From assembly GCA_018606725.1 (NCBI GenBank), contig JAGYID010000007.1, positions 1-51,847 on the forward strand: a DNA stretch of 51,847 nt. Reading direction: 5' to 3'. Positions 13,065 through 21,783 of this stretch are shown here, piece by piece. The position numbers and the translations under genes were made by a program. This stretch comes from Acidobacteriota bacterium (GTDB taxonomy: Bacteria; Acidobacteriota; Polarisedimenticolia; Gp22-AA2). The notes under the pieces were generated by a model. The model ran no database searches and was not told where the DNA came from. It worked only from the letters and a program-made list of their open reading frames with translations. Numbering within the stretch: the stretch's first letter is position 1; each line of letters opens with the position of its first letter.

Positions 13065-14593
13065 TCGATGGTGGAGGGCGGTTTGCTGCTGATGTCGTAG
13101 ACGACCCGATTCACGCCGCGCACCTCGTTGACGATGCGGGCGCTCACCTTCGCGAGAAAGTCCGCCGGCAGGCGGGCCCAGTCGGCGGTCATGAAATCAT
13201 CGGTCGTCACCGCCCGCAGCGCCACGACGTTCTCGTAGGTCCGGTAGTCGCCCATGACTCCGACGGTCTTGATCGGCAGCAGCACCGCGAACGCCTGGGC
13301 CACCTCTCCGTACAACCCGGCGGCGCGCAGCTCCGAGATGAAGATGTCGTCGGCCCGGCGGAGCAGGTCGCAGCGCTCGCGGGTGACCTCTCCCAGGATG
13401 CGGACCGCCAGGCCGGGGCCGGGGAACGGGTGGCGCATCAGGAGCGATTCGTCGAGCCCCAGCTCGCGCCCCAGCCGCCGGACCTCGTCCTTGAACAGCT
13501 CCCGGAGCGGTTCGACCAGCTTCAGGGTCATCCCGGCCGGCAGCCCGCCGACATTGTGATGCGTCTTGATCACCGCCGAGGGGCCCTTGAAGGCGGTCGA
13601 CTCGATCAAGTCGGGGTAGAGGGTCCCCTGCGCCAGGAAGCCGGCGCCCTCGAGCCGGGACGCCTCCGCTTCGAACACCTCGACGAAGACCCGTCCGATG
13701 ATCCGTCGCTTGTCCTCCGGATCGGTGACGTCACGGAGCGCATCCATGAACCGCGCGGTGGCGTCGATGGGCCGCACCGGCAGGTGAAATTTGCGGTCGA
13801 ACGCCTCGACGACTTCGTCCGCCTCACGCTGGCGCAGCAGGCCGCTGTCGATGAACAGGCAGGTCAGCCGGTCGCCGATGGCGCGGCCGACGAGCACCGC
13901 CATGACCGATGAGTCGACGCCGCCCGACAGGCCGGCGATCACCCGCCCCTCCCCCACCCGGGCGCGGATGGCGGCGACCGACTCGTCGATGAACGACGAC
14001 ATCTTCCAGCTGCCGCTGCAGCCGCACACGCCGATGAGGAAGTTGCGCAGCAGGTCGCGGCCATGGGTCGTGTGGACCACCTCGGGGTGGAACTGGATCC
14101 CGTAGAGTCGGCGCGCCTCGTCGGCGAAGGCGGCGCACTCCGAGTTGGTGCTGCGGGCGAGGACGCGGAACCCGCCCGGGGCCTCGAGGATCGCGTCGCC
14201 ATGGCTCATCCAGACGCGCTGGCGCTCGGGCAGCCCCGCGAACAGCTTCGAGGCCCCCCGCACCTCGAGATTGGACGGGCCGTATTCGCGCCGCGCCGAG
14301 CGTTCGACGCGACCGCGCAGCTGGTGCGCCATGAGCTGCATGCCGTAGCAGATTCCCAGCACCGGCAGTCCGAGGCCGTAGATCTCCGGATCGAGGCGGG
14401 GGGCCCCGTCGTCGTAGACCGAGTCCGGGCCGCCCGACAGGATGATGCCGCGCGGCCGGGCGGCGCGGATCTGCGCCGCTCCCACCGTGCACGGCAGGAG
14501 CTCGCTGTGGACTTGCAGCTCGCGCACCCGGCGGGCGATCAACTGGCTGTACTGCGAGCCGAAATCGACGACCAGGATGGTTTCGCGGCTCAC
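13055..14593 (-). CDS. guaA: GMP synthase (glutamine-hydrolysing)
   Basis: '[27 protein letters not shown]', '[15 protein letters not shown]', '[18 protein letters not shown]', C-term '[17 protein letters not shown]'. Confidence 0.97.
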   Translation of the reverse strand: MSRETILVVDFGSQYSQLIARRVRELQVHSELLPCTVGAAQIRAARPRGIILSGGPDSVYDDGAPRLDPEIYGLGLPVLGICYGMQLMAHQLRGRVERSARREYGPSNLEVRGASKLFAGLPERQRVWMSHGDAILEAPGGFRVLARSTNSECAAFADEARRLYGIQFHPEVVHTTHGRDLLRNFLIGVCGCSGSWKMSSFIDESVAAIRARVGEGRVIAGLSGGVDSSVMAVLVGRAIGDRLTCLFIDSGLLRQREADEVVEAFDRKFHLPVRPIDATARFMDALRDVTDPEDKRRIIGRVFVEVFEAEASRLEGAGFLAQGTLYPDLIESTAFKGPSAVIKTHHNVGGLPAGMTLKLVEPLRELFKDEVRRLGRELGLDESLLMRHPFPGPGLAVRILGEVTRERCDLLRRADDIFISELRAAGLYGEVAQAFAVLLPIKTVGVMGDYRTYENVVALRAVTTDDFMTADWARLPADFLAKVSARIVNEVRGVNRVVYDISSKPPSTIEWE

Positions 14594-15627
14594 GAGCGCC
14601 CCCCGTCTGCCGCGACGCCGCGGCCGGCCCGGTGGATCAGGCGCTCGAGGGCGTGCGCCGGATCTTTCGCGCCCATCCCCTTCAGCTCGCGGTCGGCCTG
14701 CAGGCAGAGCCCCAAGGCGCGGCGCAACGAGGCCGCCGTCGCCGCGCCGATGTCGCGCCGAAACCGATCGACGCGCCCCGGATCGAGCCCGTACAGGGCG
14801 GTCACCTCGCGGGGCGGCAGGCGGCGCGCCTGGGCGAGGCGGGCGCGCAGCGCGTTGCGAAAATACCAGGAGAGGGCGCCCAGCAGCTGCAGCGGCTCCT
14901 CACCGGCCCGCAGCAGGTCGCGCGCCGCCGGCAGCGCCTCGCCCCGGGAGCCGCGCGCCACCGCGGCGGCCATCCGAAAGGCGTCCTCGAGTCGCGGCGC
15001 GTCGGCCAGGATCGACAGGTCCGCGGCCCGGACCGGGCGCGGTGCCCCGATGGCGCTCCGCAGCTTGGCGAGCTCCGCATCGACGCGCGCCAGCCCGGCC
15101 GCCGACAGGGCGGTGGCGATCGCCTCGGCCAGGGCGCTCTCCAGCCCGTAGCCGTCTTCCGCCAGGCGCTCCCGCACCCAGGCCGCCAGGCGCGGCTCGT
15201 CGAGCGGGTCGCACAGGATCACCGCGGCGTTCTCCTGCAGGACGCGAAACAGCGACCGCCGGCGGTCGAACTGCGGGTCGCTGAACACCAGACAGGTGCG
15301 CGGATTGGGAGCGGCCAGGTAGGCGGCCAGCGGCTTCGGGTCGTCGAGCCTCAGGGCATCCGCGCCGCGCACGATGATCAGCCGGGTGGCGCCTCCCATC
15401 GGGTAGGTCGACGCGAGGTCGAGGATGGCGGCGACGTCGGTCTCGTCGCCGCGCAACCGATCGCGATTCATGCCCCCGTCATCCGGCCCGAGGCAGGCGG
15501 CCTGCAGCAGCCGCATCGCCTCCTCGTGGAAGAACTCCTCCTCCCCCGCCAGGAGGTAGACCGGCTCGATGCCACCGCGCTTCAACCCCTGGCGGAACTG
15601 CGACCAGGTCAGGGGCTGGCGTCGCAT
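14590..15627 (-). CDS. holA: DNA polymerase III delta subunit
   Basis: '[23 protein letters not shown]...[23 protein letters not shown]'; classic leuS-lptE-holA neighbourhood; ATGA overlap with guaA. Confidence 0.9.
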   Translation of the reverse strand: MRRQPLTWSQFRQGLKRGGIEPVYLLAGEEEFFHEEAMRLLQAACLGPDDGGMNRDRLRGDETDVAAILDLASTYPMGGATRLIIVRGADALRLDDPKPLAAYLAAPNPRTCLVFSDPQFDRRRSLFRVLQENAAVILCDPLDEPRLAAWVRERLAEDGYGLESALAEAIATALSAAGLARVDAELAKLRSAIGAPRPVRAADLSILADAPRLEDAFRMAAAVARGSRGEALPAARDLLRAGEEPLQLLGALSWYFRNALRARLAQARRLPPREVTALYGLDPGRVDRFRRDIGAATAASLRRALGLCLQADRELKGMGAKDPAHALERLIHRAGRGVAADGGRS

Positions 15628-15646
15628 CAGGACCGCTCCGAGGGCA

Positions 15647-16195
15647 TCAGAAACCCTCCAGGATCGAAGTCACCACGCTGGCGGCGAAATCTCCGGCCAC
15701 CCCCTCGATGGCGAAGATTTCCGGGTCGGAGGTTTCCTGGGTGGTCTCCGGCAGGTCGTACTGGCGTTTGAAGACGAAGTGGTCGTCCTCCCAGAGAACC
15801 TTCTCGGTGGCCGTCTCAAGCAGGGTCACGTGCGCGGTGATCATGATTTCGTAGCGCGCGGCCCGGCCCTTCTCGCTGATGACCACCGGGTTCTGGGTGT
15901 AGCTCAGGATGACTCCCTTGAGGAGCGCCTGGGCCCCGTCCTCCCCCGGCAGGATGCGCACCCGTCCCCGGGTCGAAAACTCGTCGATGACCCGCTCGGT
16001 GACGCGCTGCCCCATCTCCGGCTGGTTGGTGTGATTGACGAACAGCGGGATGCCGATGCTGGTGATGCCGGCCGGCAGGGCGCTCGCGTGGCCGGCGAGG
16101 TGGTAGCCGCACCCGGCGAGCAGGATCCCGAGGAGCGCCGCCGGCAGGGCCCGGATCAAATCGCGCGCGGTCATGGCGGATGATACATCGATCAT
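15647..16195 (-). CDS. lptE: LPS-assembly lipoprotein LptE-like
   Basis: Lipobox 'LLGILLAGCGYHLAG', 'GITSIGIPLFVNHTNQPEMGQRVTERVIDEFSTRGRVRI'; start ATG 16195 overlaps leuS stop (ATGA). Confidence 0.88.
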   Translation of the reverse strand: MIDVSSAMTARDLIRALPAALLGILLAGCGYHLAGHASALPAGITSIGIPLFVNHTNQPEMGQRVTERVIDEFSTRGRVRILPGEDGAQALLKGVILSYTQNPVVISEKGRAARYEIMITAHVTLLETATEKVLWEDDHFVFKRQYDLPETTQETSDPEIFAIEGVAGDFAASVVTSILEGF

Positions 16196-18711
16196 TGAAC
16201 CACGATGTTGAGCAGCTTCCCCGGCACGTAGATCGTCTTCCGCACGATCCGGCCCTCGAGGTGCGCCGCGACGCGGCCGTCGTCGCGGGCCCGCCGCACG
16301 ATCTCCTCCTCGCCGATGGAAGGCGGCACCCGCAGGCGGCCCCGGAGCCTGCCGTTGACCTGCACCGGGATCTCGACCTCGTCCTCGCGCACCCACGCCG
16401 GGTCGGCCGCGGGCCAGGCGGCGAGGGCGGCGCAGCCTTCGCTCCCCAGGCTCTCCCAGATCTCCTCCGAGACGTGCGGCGCGAACGGCTGCAGCAGGAG
16501 CGCCATGGTCAGCCCCGCCTCCTTGAGATACGGGTCATCCCCCGGGGCGGCGTCCTTGGCGAACTCCTGGGTCGCGTTGAGCAGCTCCATCAGCGCCGCC
16601 ACCGGCGTGTTGAGATGCAGCCGCCGGCCGATGTCGGTGGTGATCCTGTCGATGGTCTGGTGCACCTTGCGGCGCAGCGCGGCGCGGCGGGCGTCGCCGC
16701 TGCCATCGCGCGCCTCCGGTAACGCCGCGGCCGCCAGCGCGCCGGCGCGCGGCATGAGCAGCCGCCAGACGCGCTCCAGGAATCGGAAGCAGCCCTCCAC
16801 CCCCTGCTCGTTCCACTCCAGGTCCTTCTCGGGCGGGGCGGCGAACAGGGTGAACAGCCGCGTCGTGTCGGCGCCGTACTTGCGGATCATGTCGTCCGGG
16901 TCGACGATGTTCCCCTTGGACTTGGACATCGCCGTGCCGCCCTTCAGGACCATCCCCTGGCAGAGCAGGTTGGCGACCGGCTCGCCGTTTCCGACCAGGC
17001 CGAGGTCGCGCAGCACCTTGGCGAAGAACCGGCAGTAGATCAGGTGCATGGTGGCGTGGGTGATGCCGCCGACGTACAGGTCGATCGGAAACCACGCCGC
17101 CGCCACCGCGGGATCGAACGGCGCGGCCCCGTTGCGCGGATCGCAGTAGCGGTAGAAGTACCACGACGAATCGAAGAAGGTATCCATCGTGTCGGTCTCG
17201 CGGCGGCCGGGGCCCTGGCAGCGGGGGCAGCGGACCTCGACGAACGAGGCGACCTGCGCCAGCGGTGAACCGCCCTCGCCGGTCAGCGACACCGACTCCG
17301 GCAGCAGCACCGGCAGATCGGCGTCGGGCACCGGCACGGCGCCGCACTGATCGCAGTAGATGATCGGGATGGGCGTGCCCCAATAGCGCTGCCGGGAGAT
17401 CCCCCAGTCGAGCAGGCGGTAGTTCACCACGCCGCGCGCCTCGCCCCGCGGCTCGGCGTCGGCGAGCATCGCCCGGCGCGCCTCGCCCGAGGCCAGGCCG
17501 CTGTAGGGCCCGGAGGCGGTGAGAATGCCGTCCTCGATCATGGCCGCGCCGGCGATCGGCGTTCCGCCTGCGGCCGGCAGGATGACCGTCCGGATCGGCA
17601 GGCCGTACTTGCGGGCGAACTCGAAATCGCGCTCATCGTGCGCCGGCACCGCCATGATCGCCCCGGTGCCGTATTCCATCAGGACGAAATTGGCGGTCCA
17701 CACCGGGATCGTCTCGCCGTTGTAGGGGTTCCTGACCCGCACGCCGGTGTCGACCCCGTCCTTCTCCTCCGCCTCAACGCCGGCCCGGGACACGTCACGC
17801 CCGCCGATGCGGCGCAGAAAGTCTCCGAGCGCTCCGGCCGAGGCGCCGGCCGATCCGGTCGCCGGGGCGCGCGCGCCTTCCAGCAGCGGATGCTCCGGCG
17901 CGACCACGCAGAAGGTGGCGCCGCAGATGGTGTCGAGGCGCGTGGTGAAGATCTCCAGGGTCCCGCCAGCGGCGGCGCCCGGCCCCGCCCCGTCCACGAT
18001 CGGGAACCGGACCAGCGCCCCTTCGCTCCTGCCGATCCAGTTGCGCTGCATCAGCCGCACCCGCTCCGGCCAGCCGGCCAGCCGATCGAGCTCGGCGTCG
18101 AGCTCGCCGGCGTAGGCGGTGATCTTCAGGAACCATTGCTCGAGCTCCTTGCGGCCGACGACCGACTCGCACCGCCAGCAGCGCCCCTGCTCCACCTGCT
18201 CGTTGGCGAGCACCGTCCGGCAGGAGCCGCACCAGTTGACCGCCCGCCGGCTGCGGTACGCCAGGCCGCGCTCGAGCATCTTCAAGAAGAACCACTGGTT
18301 CCAGCGGTAGTACTCGGGCCGGTGCGCGGCGATCTCCCGCGCCCAGTCGTAGGAGAAGCCGAGACGGCGGAGCTGTTCCCCCATGGTGGCGATGTTCTTC
18401 TCGGTCCAGACAGTGGGCGGCGTGCCGTGTTTGATGGCGGCATTCTCGGCCGGCAGGCCGAACGAGTCCCAGCCCATCGGGTGAAGGACGCGCGCACCGC
18501 GCATGCGCTGGAAGCGCGCCACCGCGTCGCCGATGGCGTAGTTGCGGACGTGCCCCATGTGCAGCCGGCCGGACGGGTACGGCAGCATCTCCAGACAGTA
18601 GAACTCCCTCCCGCCCGGCAGACGCGGCGCTTTCGCCACCCGGTCGCGCTCCCAGCGCGCCTGCCACTTCCTCTCGAGGAGGTCGAACGAATCCCGGTAA
18701 TCGGCGCTCAT
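16192..18711 (-). CDS. leuS: Leucyl-tRNA synthetase
   Basis: 'EMLPYPSGRLHMGHVRNYAIGDAVARFQRMRG' (HMGH), 'AMSKSKGNIVDPDDMIRKYGADTTRLFTLFAAPPEKDLEWNEQGVEGC' (KMSKS-like). Confidence 0.98.
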   Translation of the reverse strand: MSADYRDSFDLLERKWQARWERDRVAKAPRLPGGREFYCLEMLPYPSGRLHMGHVRNYAIGDAVARFQRMRGARVLHPMGWDSFGLPAENAAIKHGTPPTVWTEKNIATMGEQLRRLGFSYDWAREIAAHRPEYYRWNQWFFLKMLERGLAYRSRRAVNWCGSCRTVLANEQVEQGRCWRCESVVGRKELEQWFLKITAYAGELDAELDRLAGWPERVRLMQRNWIGRSEGALVRFPIVDGAGPGAAAGGTLEIFTTRLDTICGATFCVVAPEHPLLEGARAPATGSAGASAGALGDFLRRIGGRDVSRAGVEAEEKDGVDTGVRVRNPYNGETIPVWTANFVLMEYGTGAIMAVPAHDERDFEFARKYGLPIRTVILPAAGGTPIAGAAMIEDGILTASGPYSGLASGEARRAMLADAEPRGEARGVVNYRLLDWGISRQRYWGTPIPIIYCDQCGAVPVPDADLPVLLPESVSLTGEGGSPLAQVASFVEVRCPRCQGPGRRETDTMDTFFDSSWYFYRYCDPRNGAAPFDPAVAAAWFPIDLYVGGITHATMHLIYCRFFAKVLRDLGLVGNGEPVANLLCQGMVLKGGTAMSKSKGNIVDPDDMIRKYGADTTRLFTLFAAPPEKDLEWNEQGVEGCFRFLERVWRLLMPRAGALAAAALPEARDGSGDARRAALRRKVHQTIDRITTDIGRRLHLNTPVAALMELLNATQEFAKDAAPGDDPYLKEAGLTMALLLQPFAPHVSEEIWESLGSEGCAALAAWPAADPAWVREDEVEIPVQVNGRLRGRLRVPPSIGEEEIVRRARDDGRVAAHLEGRIVRKTIYVPGKLLNIVVQ

Positions 18712-18727
18712 GGGCGTCCATTCTAGC

Positions 18728-18743
18728 AGCGGATCGGTCCGCT
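18728..18743. repeat. Hairpin AGCGGA-TCGG-TCCGCT in leuS / NTP_transf_5 divergent intergenic region
   Basis: Perfect 6-bp arms, 4-nt loop, immediately upstream of leuS. Confidence 0.4.
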
Positions 18744-18787
18744 TCGATTTCGGATTCGTAACGGCGAAGTCCTTTTGGCTCGGTCAC

Positions 18788-18815
18788 TTGCAGGACTGTC
18801 ACCGGCACCTATATT
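18788..18815 (+). promoter_or_regulatory. Candidate sigma70-like promoter for the plus-strand operon (TTGCAG-16 nt-TATATT)
   Basis: TATATT at 18810-18815, weak -35 at 18788-18793, about 40 nt before the first ATG at 18856. Confidence 0.3.
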
Positions 18816-18855
18816 CCACCCGGCCCGGTGCTCTGCACCGCGGCGGAGCGGATCA

Positions 18856-19986
18856 ATGACTGAATCGCAGGCCGAACGGCCGTGGCTGGCGGCGGGGACG
18901 GGTTCGACCCTCCTGCCGTACCTGCTCGCCTCCCCGGGTCCCTGCCCTGCCCGGCTGGCCGGCGCGCTCGCGGCGCTCGCCGCCGAAGCGGTGCCCGCCC
19001 TGTTGCGGACGATCGAGTACCACCGCATCGACGGGCTGGCCCACCTGGCGCTCGGCGGGCTCGCCGCCGACGGCACCGACGGCTGGCTGCGATCGACGCT
19101 GCGCCGCCGCTACCAGAAGATCGCCGCGGCCACGCTGGCCCAGGGCCTCAGCCTGGCGGAGATCCTGGAGGCCTTCGATCGCTGCGGCATCCCGGTCCTG
19201 GTCATGCGCGGCCTGCACAGCGTCGAGACGATCTACGGCGACCCCGGAGCGCGCCCGTTCGAGGACCACGACCTGCTGGTGCGTCCCGGCGACGCGCGGG
19301 CCGCCGCGGCGGCGCTCGGCCGCCTCGGTTACGAAGCGCCCGGGCCGGCCCTGTTCCGCCGCGGCGGCGTGCTCGTCGATCTGCATGTCGAGCCGCTGGG
19401 CGCCCGCCGGCGACCGAGCCGCGGCGCCTTTTTCCCGATCGACATCGATGCCCTGTTCGCGCGCGCCCGTCAGGGAATGATCGCCGGCGCTCCGGCCCTG
19501 CTCCCGAGCCGCGAGGACACCCTGCTGCTGCTGGCGATCCACCTCGTCAAGCACTCTTTCGACCGACTGATCCGCACCGCCGACCTGGCGCACTTCCTGG
19601 CGCGCGAGACGGCGATCGCCTGGCCGATCGTGAGGGAACGCGCCCGCGCCTGGGGCGCGGAGCGGATCCTGCGCTGGGCCCTCGACGCGGCCGCGGCGCT
19701 CGGCGCCGGCGCGCCGCTCGATCCCGGCCCGGCGCAGGGCAGGCTGGAGAGGGTCCTCATGCGCCGGGCGCTGATGCTGGCGCCGCTGCCGTGGACCGGC
19801 GACATCCTGGTGGCCCTGGCGGCCCCGAGCCGGCTGGCGGCGCTCCGCTTTCTCGCCGAGGCCCTGCTGCCGGCCGGCGAACACCGGGTCGCCGGCTGGA
19901 GGCGGACGCTCGAGGCGCCGCGTCGCATCGCCGACGTGACGCGCGCGGCGGTGCGGCAGCAGATCGACAGGAGGGCGGCGCGATGA
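18856..19986 (+). CDS. Nucleotidyltransferase family protein (NTP_transf_5-like)
   Basis: 'DRCGIPVLVMRGLHSVETIYGDPGARPFEDHDLLVRPGDARAAAAALGRLGYE...GGVLVDLHVEPLG', with the acidic nucleotidyltransferase triad and the 'LLAIHLVKHSFDRLIRTADLAHFL' block. Confidence 0.8.
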   Translation: MTESQAERPWLAAGTGSTLLPYLLASPGPCPARLAGALAALAAEAVPALLRTIEYHRIDGLAHLALGGLAADGTDGWLRSTLRRRYQKIAAATLAQGLSLAEILEAFDRCGIPVLVMRGLHSVETIYGDPGARPFEDHDLLVRPGDARAAAAALGRLGYEAPGPALFRRGGVLVDLHVEPLGARRRPSRGAFFPIDIDALFARARQGMIAGAPALLPSREDTLLLLAIHLVKHSFDRLIRTADLAHFLARETAIAWPIVRERARAWGAERILRWALDAAAALGAGAPLDPGPAQGRLERVLMRRALMLAPLPWTGDILVALAAPSRLAALRFLAEALLPAGEHRVAGWRRTLEAPRRIADVTRAAVRQQIDRRAAR

Positions 19987-20297
19987 GCACGGACCTGGAC
20001 GATGACGCACGGCTCGTCGCCTCGCCCGATGTCGTGGCGCGGCGGATCGCCGGCGAGTACCTGCTCGTGCCGGTGCGCAACGGCGCGGCGCAGATGGACT
20101 ACATCTTCACGGCCAACGAGGTCGGCAGCGTGGTGTTCCGTCTCCTCGACGGGCGCCGCGATCTCCGGGAGATCGCCCGGCTGGTGAGCCTCGAATTCGA
20201 CGTGGACGAGCCGCAGGCGCGCGCCGACGTGCAGTCGTTCCTGGGCGCACTGCGCGAGGCCGGGCTGGTGCGGCCGGCCGGCGGGGAGGGATCGTGA
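19983..20297 (+). CDS. PqqD-family (RiPP recognition element-like) protein, 104 aa
   Basis: 'DARLVASPDVVARRIAGEYLLVPVRNGAAQMDYIFTANEVGSVVFRLLDGRRDLREIARLVSLEFDVDEPQARADVQSFLGALREAGLV'; AGGAGG SD; ATGA overlap with upstream gene. Confidence 0.85.
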   Translation: MSTDLDDDARLVASPDVVARRIAGEYLLVPVRNGAAQMDYIFTANEVGSVVFRLLDGRRDLREIARLVSLEFDVDEPQARADVQSFLGALREAGLVRPAGGEGS

Positions 20298-21595
20298 GCG
20301 GCTGCTCGGATCAGGCCTATGGCGATTTCGGCGGCGGCCTGGTGCGGGCCTGCGGCGGCGCGCGCATCCCCCTGAACGGATCGTTCGAGATCACCTTCCG
20401 CTGCAACCTGCGCTGCGTGCATTGCTACATCGACGACTTCTCCGGGCGCGGCGAGCTGTCGACCGCCGATGTGAAGCGGATCCTGAGCGAGACGGCGGAC
20501 GAGGGGTGCCTGTGGATGCTCCTGACCGGGGGCGAGGTCCTCACCCGCCGCGATTTCCCGGAGATCTACCTGCATGCCAAGCGGCTCGGCTTCCTGCTGA
20601 CGGTGTTCAGCAACGGGACGCTGTGGGATGAGCGGATCGCCGACCTGATGGCGGAGTACCCGCCGTTCGGCATCGAGTTCACCCTGTACGGCCTGTCGGA
20701 CGAAACGTATCTGAAGACCACCGGCTTCCCGGGCCGTTTCACCCGGGTGCGCCGCGCCATCGACCTGGTCCTCGAGCGCCGGCTGCCGCTGTCGCTGAAA
20801 GCGGTCGCCATGGAGCCGCTGGCCGCCGAGATCGCGCCGATGCAGGCGCTGGCCGCCTCGCTCGGGGTCCGCTTCCGTTACGACGCCATGATCCAGGCGC
20901 GGCTGGACGGGTCGATGATCCCGACCGCGGTGCGCAACGATCCGGAGCGCGCGGTCGGCTACGATGCCGGGGACCCGGCCCGCTTCGCCGACTGGGCCCA
21001 GTTCTACCGCACCTACGGCCGCACGGCGCGCCCCAGCCCGTTCGTCATGTCGTGCGGCGCCGGGATCAACACGTTTCACGTCGATCCGAAGGGGACGCTG
21101 CTCGCCTGCCAGTCCCTGCCGCTCAACGGCTACGACCTGCGCCGCGGCTCCTTCCGCGACGGCTGGTACGGCATCGTCGGCGACCTGCTTCGCCGCGAGG
21201 CTTCGCCCGCCAACGTCTGCACCGGATGCGAGCTGAAGGGAATGTGCGATCGGTGTCCCGCCACGGCGACCCTGGAGACCGGCAGCCCTGACGGCTGGAT
21301 CCCGTACTACTGCGAGGTGACCCATCGCCGGGCGGCGCTTCTCGAGGAGAGCTCCGGGAATGCCGACGCCGCGGCCCGCTACCGCGCCCATGCCGAGCGG
21401 GTGGCCGGCGGCTGGACGCCCCCGGGTGCCATCCTGCCGCGGGCCGTCCCCTCCGGTGCCGCCGCGGCCTGCGGATCCGGGGGATGCGCGACCGGCTGCG
21501 GGGCGCCGAAGACGCAGGAGGCCTCCGCTTCGAACTTGCTGCAGATCGAAATTCCACAGCGCGGTTCCGACGTTCACCCCGAGGTGCAACGATGA
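20294..21595 (+). CDS. Radical SAM/SPASM peptide maturase-like protein, 433 aa
   Basis: CxxxCxxC 'CNLRCVHC' at N-term, 'LLTGGEVLTRRDF', SPASM-type cysteines 'CGAGINTFHVDPKGTLLACQ...CTGCELKGMCDRCPA...YYCEVTHRR'; GTG start with GGAGGG SD, GTGA overlap. Confidence 0.93.
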   Translation: MSGCSDQAYGDFGGGLVRACGGARIPLNGSFEITFRCNLRCVHCYIDDFSGRGELSTADVKRILSETADEGCLWMLLTGGEVLTRRDFPEIYLHAKRLGFLLTVFSNGTLWDERIADLMAEYPPFGIEFTLYGLSDETYLKTTGFPGRFTRVRRAIDLVLERRLPLSLKAVAMEPLAAEIAPMQALAASLGVRFRYDAMIQARLDGSMIPTAVRNDPERAVGYDAGDPARFADWAQFYRTYGRTARPSPFVMSCGAGINTFHVDPKGTLLACQSLPLNGYDLRRGSFRDGWYGIVGDLLRREASPANVCTGCELKGMCDRCPATATLETGSPDGWIPYYCEVTHRRAALLEESSGNADAAARYRAHAERVAGGWTPPGAILPRAVPSGAAAACGSGGCATGCGAPKTQEASASNLLQIEIPQRGSDVHPEVQR

Positions 21596-21783
21596 CTGAC
21601 AGTCCCCGATCGCCGCTGGCGGCGGAGCGGCGGCGCTACGAGAGACCGGCGCTGAAGCGGGTCCGCCTGGTGCCCGACGAGGCCGTGCTCGCCTCCTGCA
21701 AGACCAATCAGATTCCGGGCCCGGCCGGCCCGATCGGCAAGTGCGCCACCAATCCGGCGATCTGCTCCCACAATGGCTCGTAA
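21592..21783 (+). CDS. RiPP precursor-like 63-aa peptide
   Basis: MTDSPRSPLAAERRRYERPALKRVRLVPDEAVLASCKTNQIPGPAGPIGKCATNPAICSHNGS: charged leader-like N-half, Cys/Gly/Pro C-half with 3 Cys; own GAGGTG RBS; ATGA overlap with the radical SAM gene. Confidence 0.8.
   Translation: MTDSPRSPLAAERRRYERPALKRVRLVPDEAVLASCKTNQIPGPAGPIGKCATNPAICSHNGS

Noticed and set aside
10710-13100. 796-aa plus-strand ORF antisense to dnaE
   Set aside because: Arg/Ala/His-rich low-complexity translation typical of spurious antisense ORFs in high-GC DNA; the minus-strand frame encodes unmistakable DnaE.
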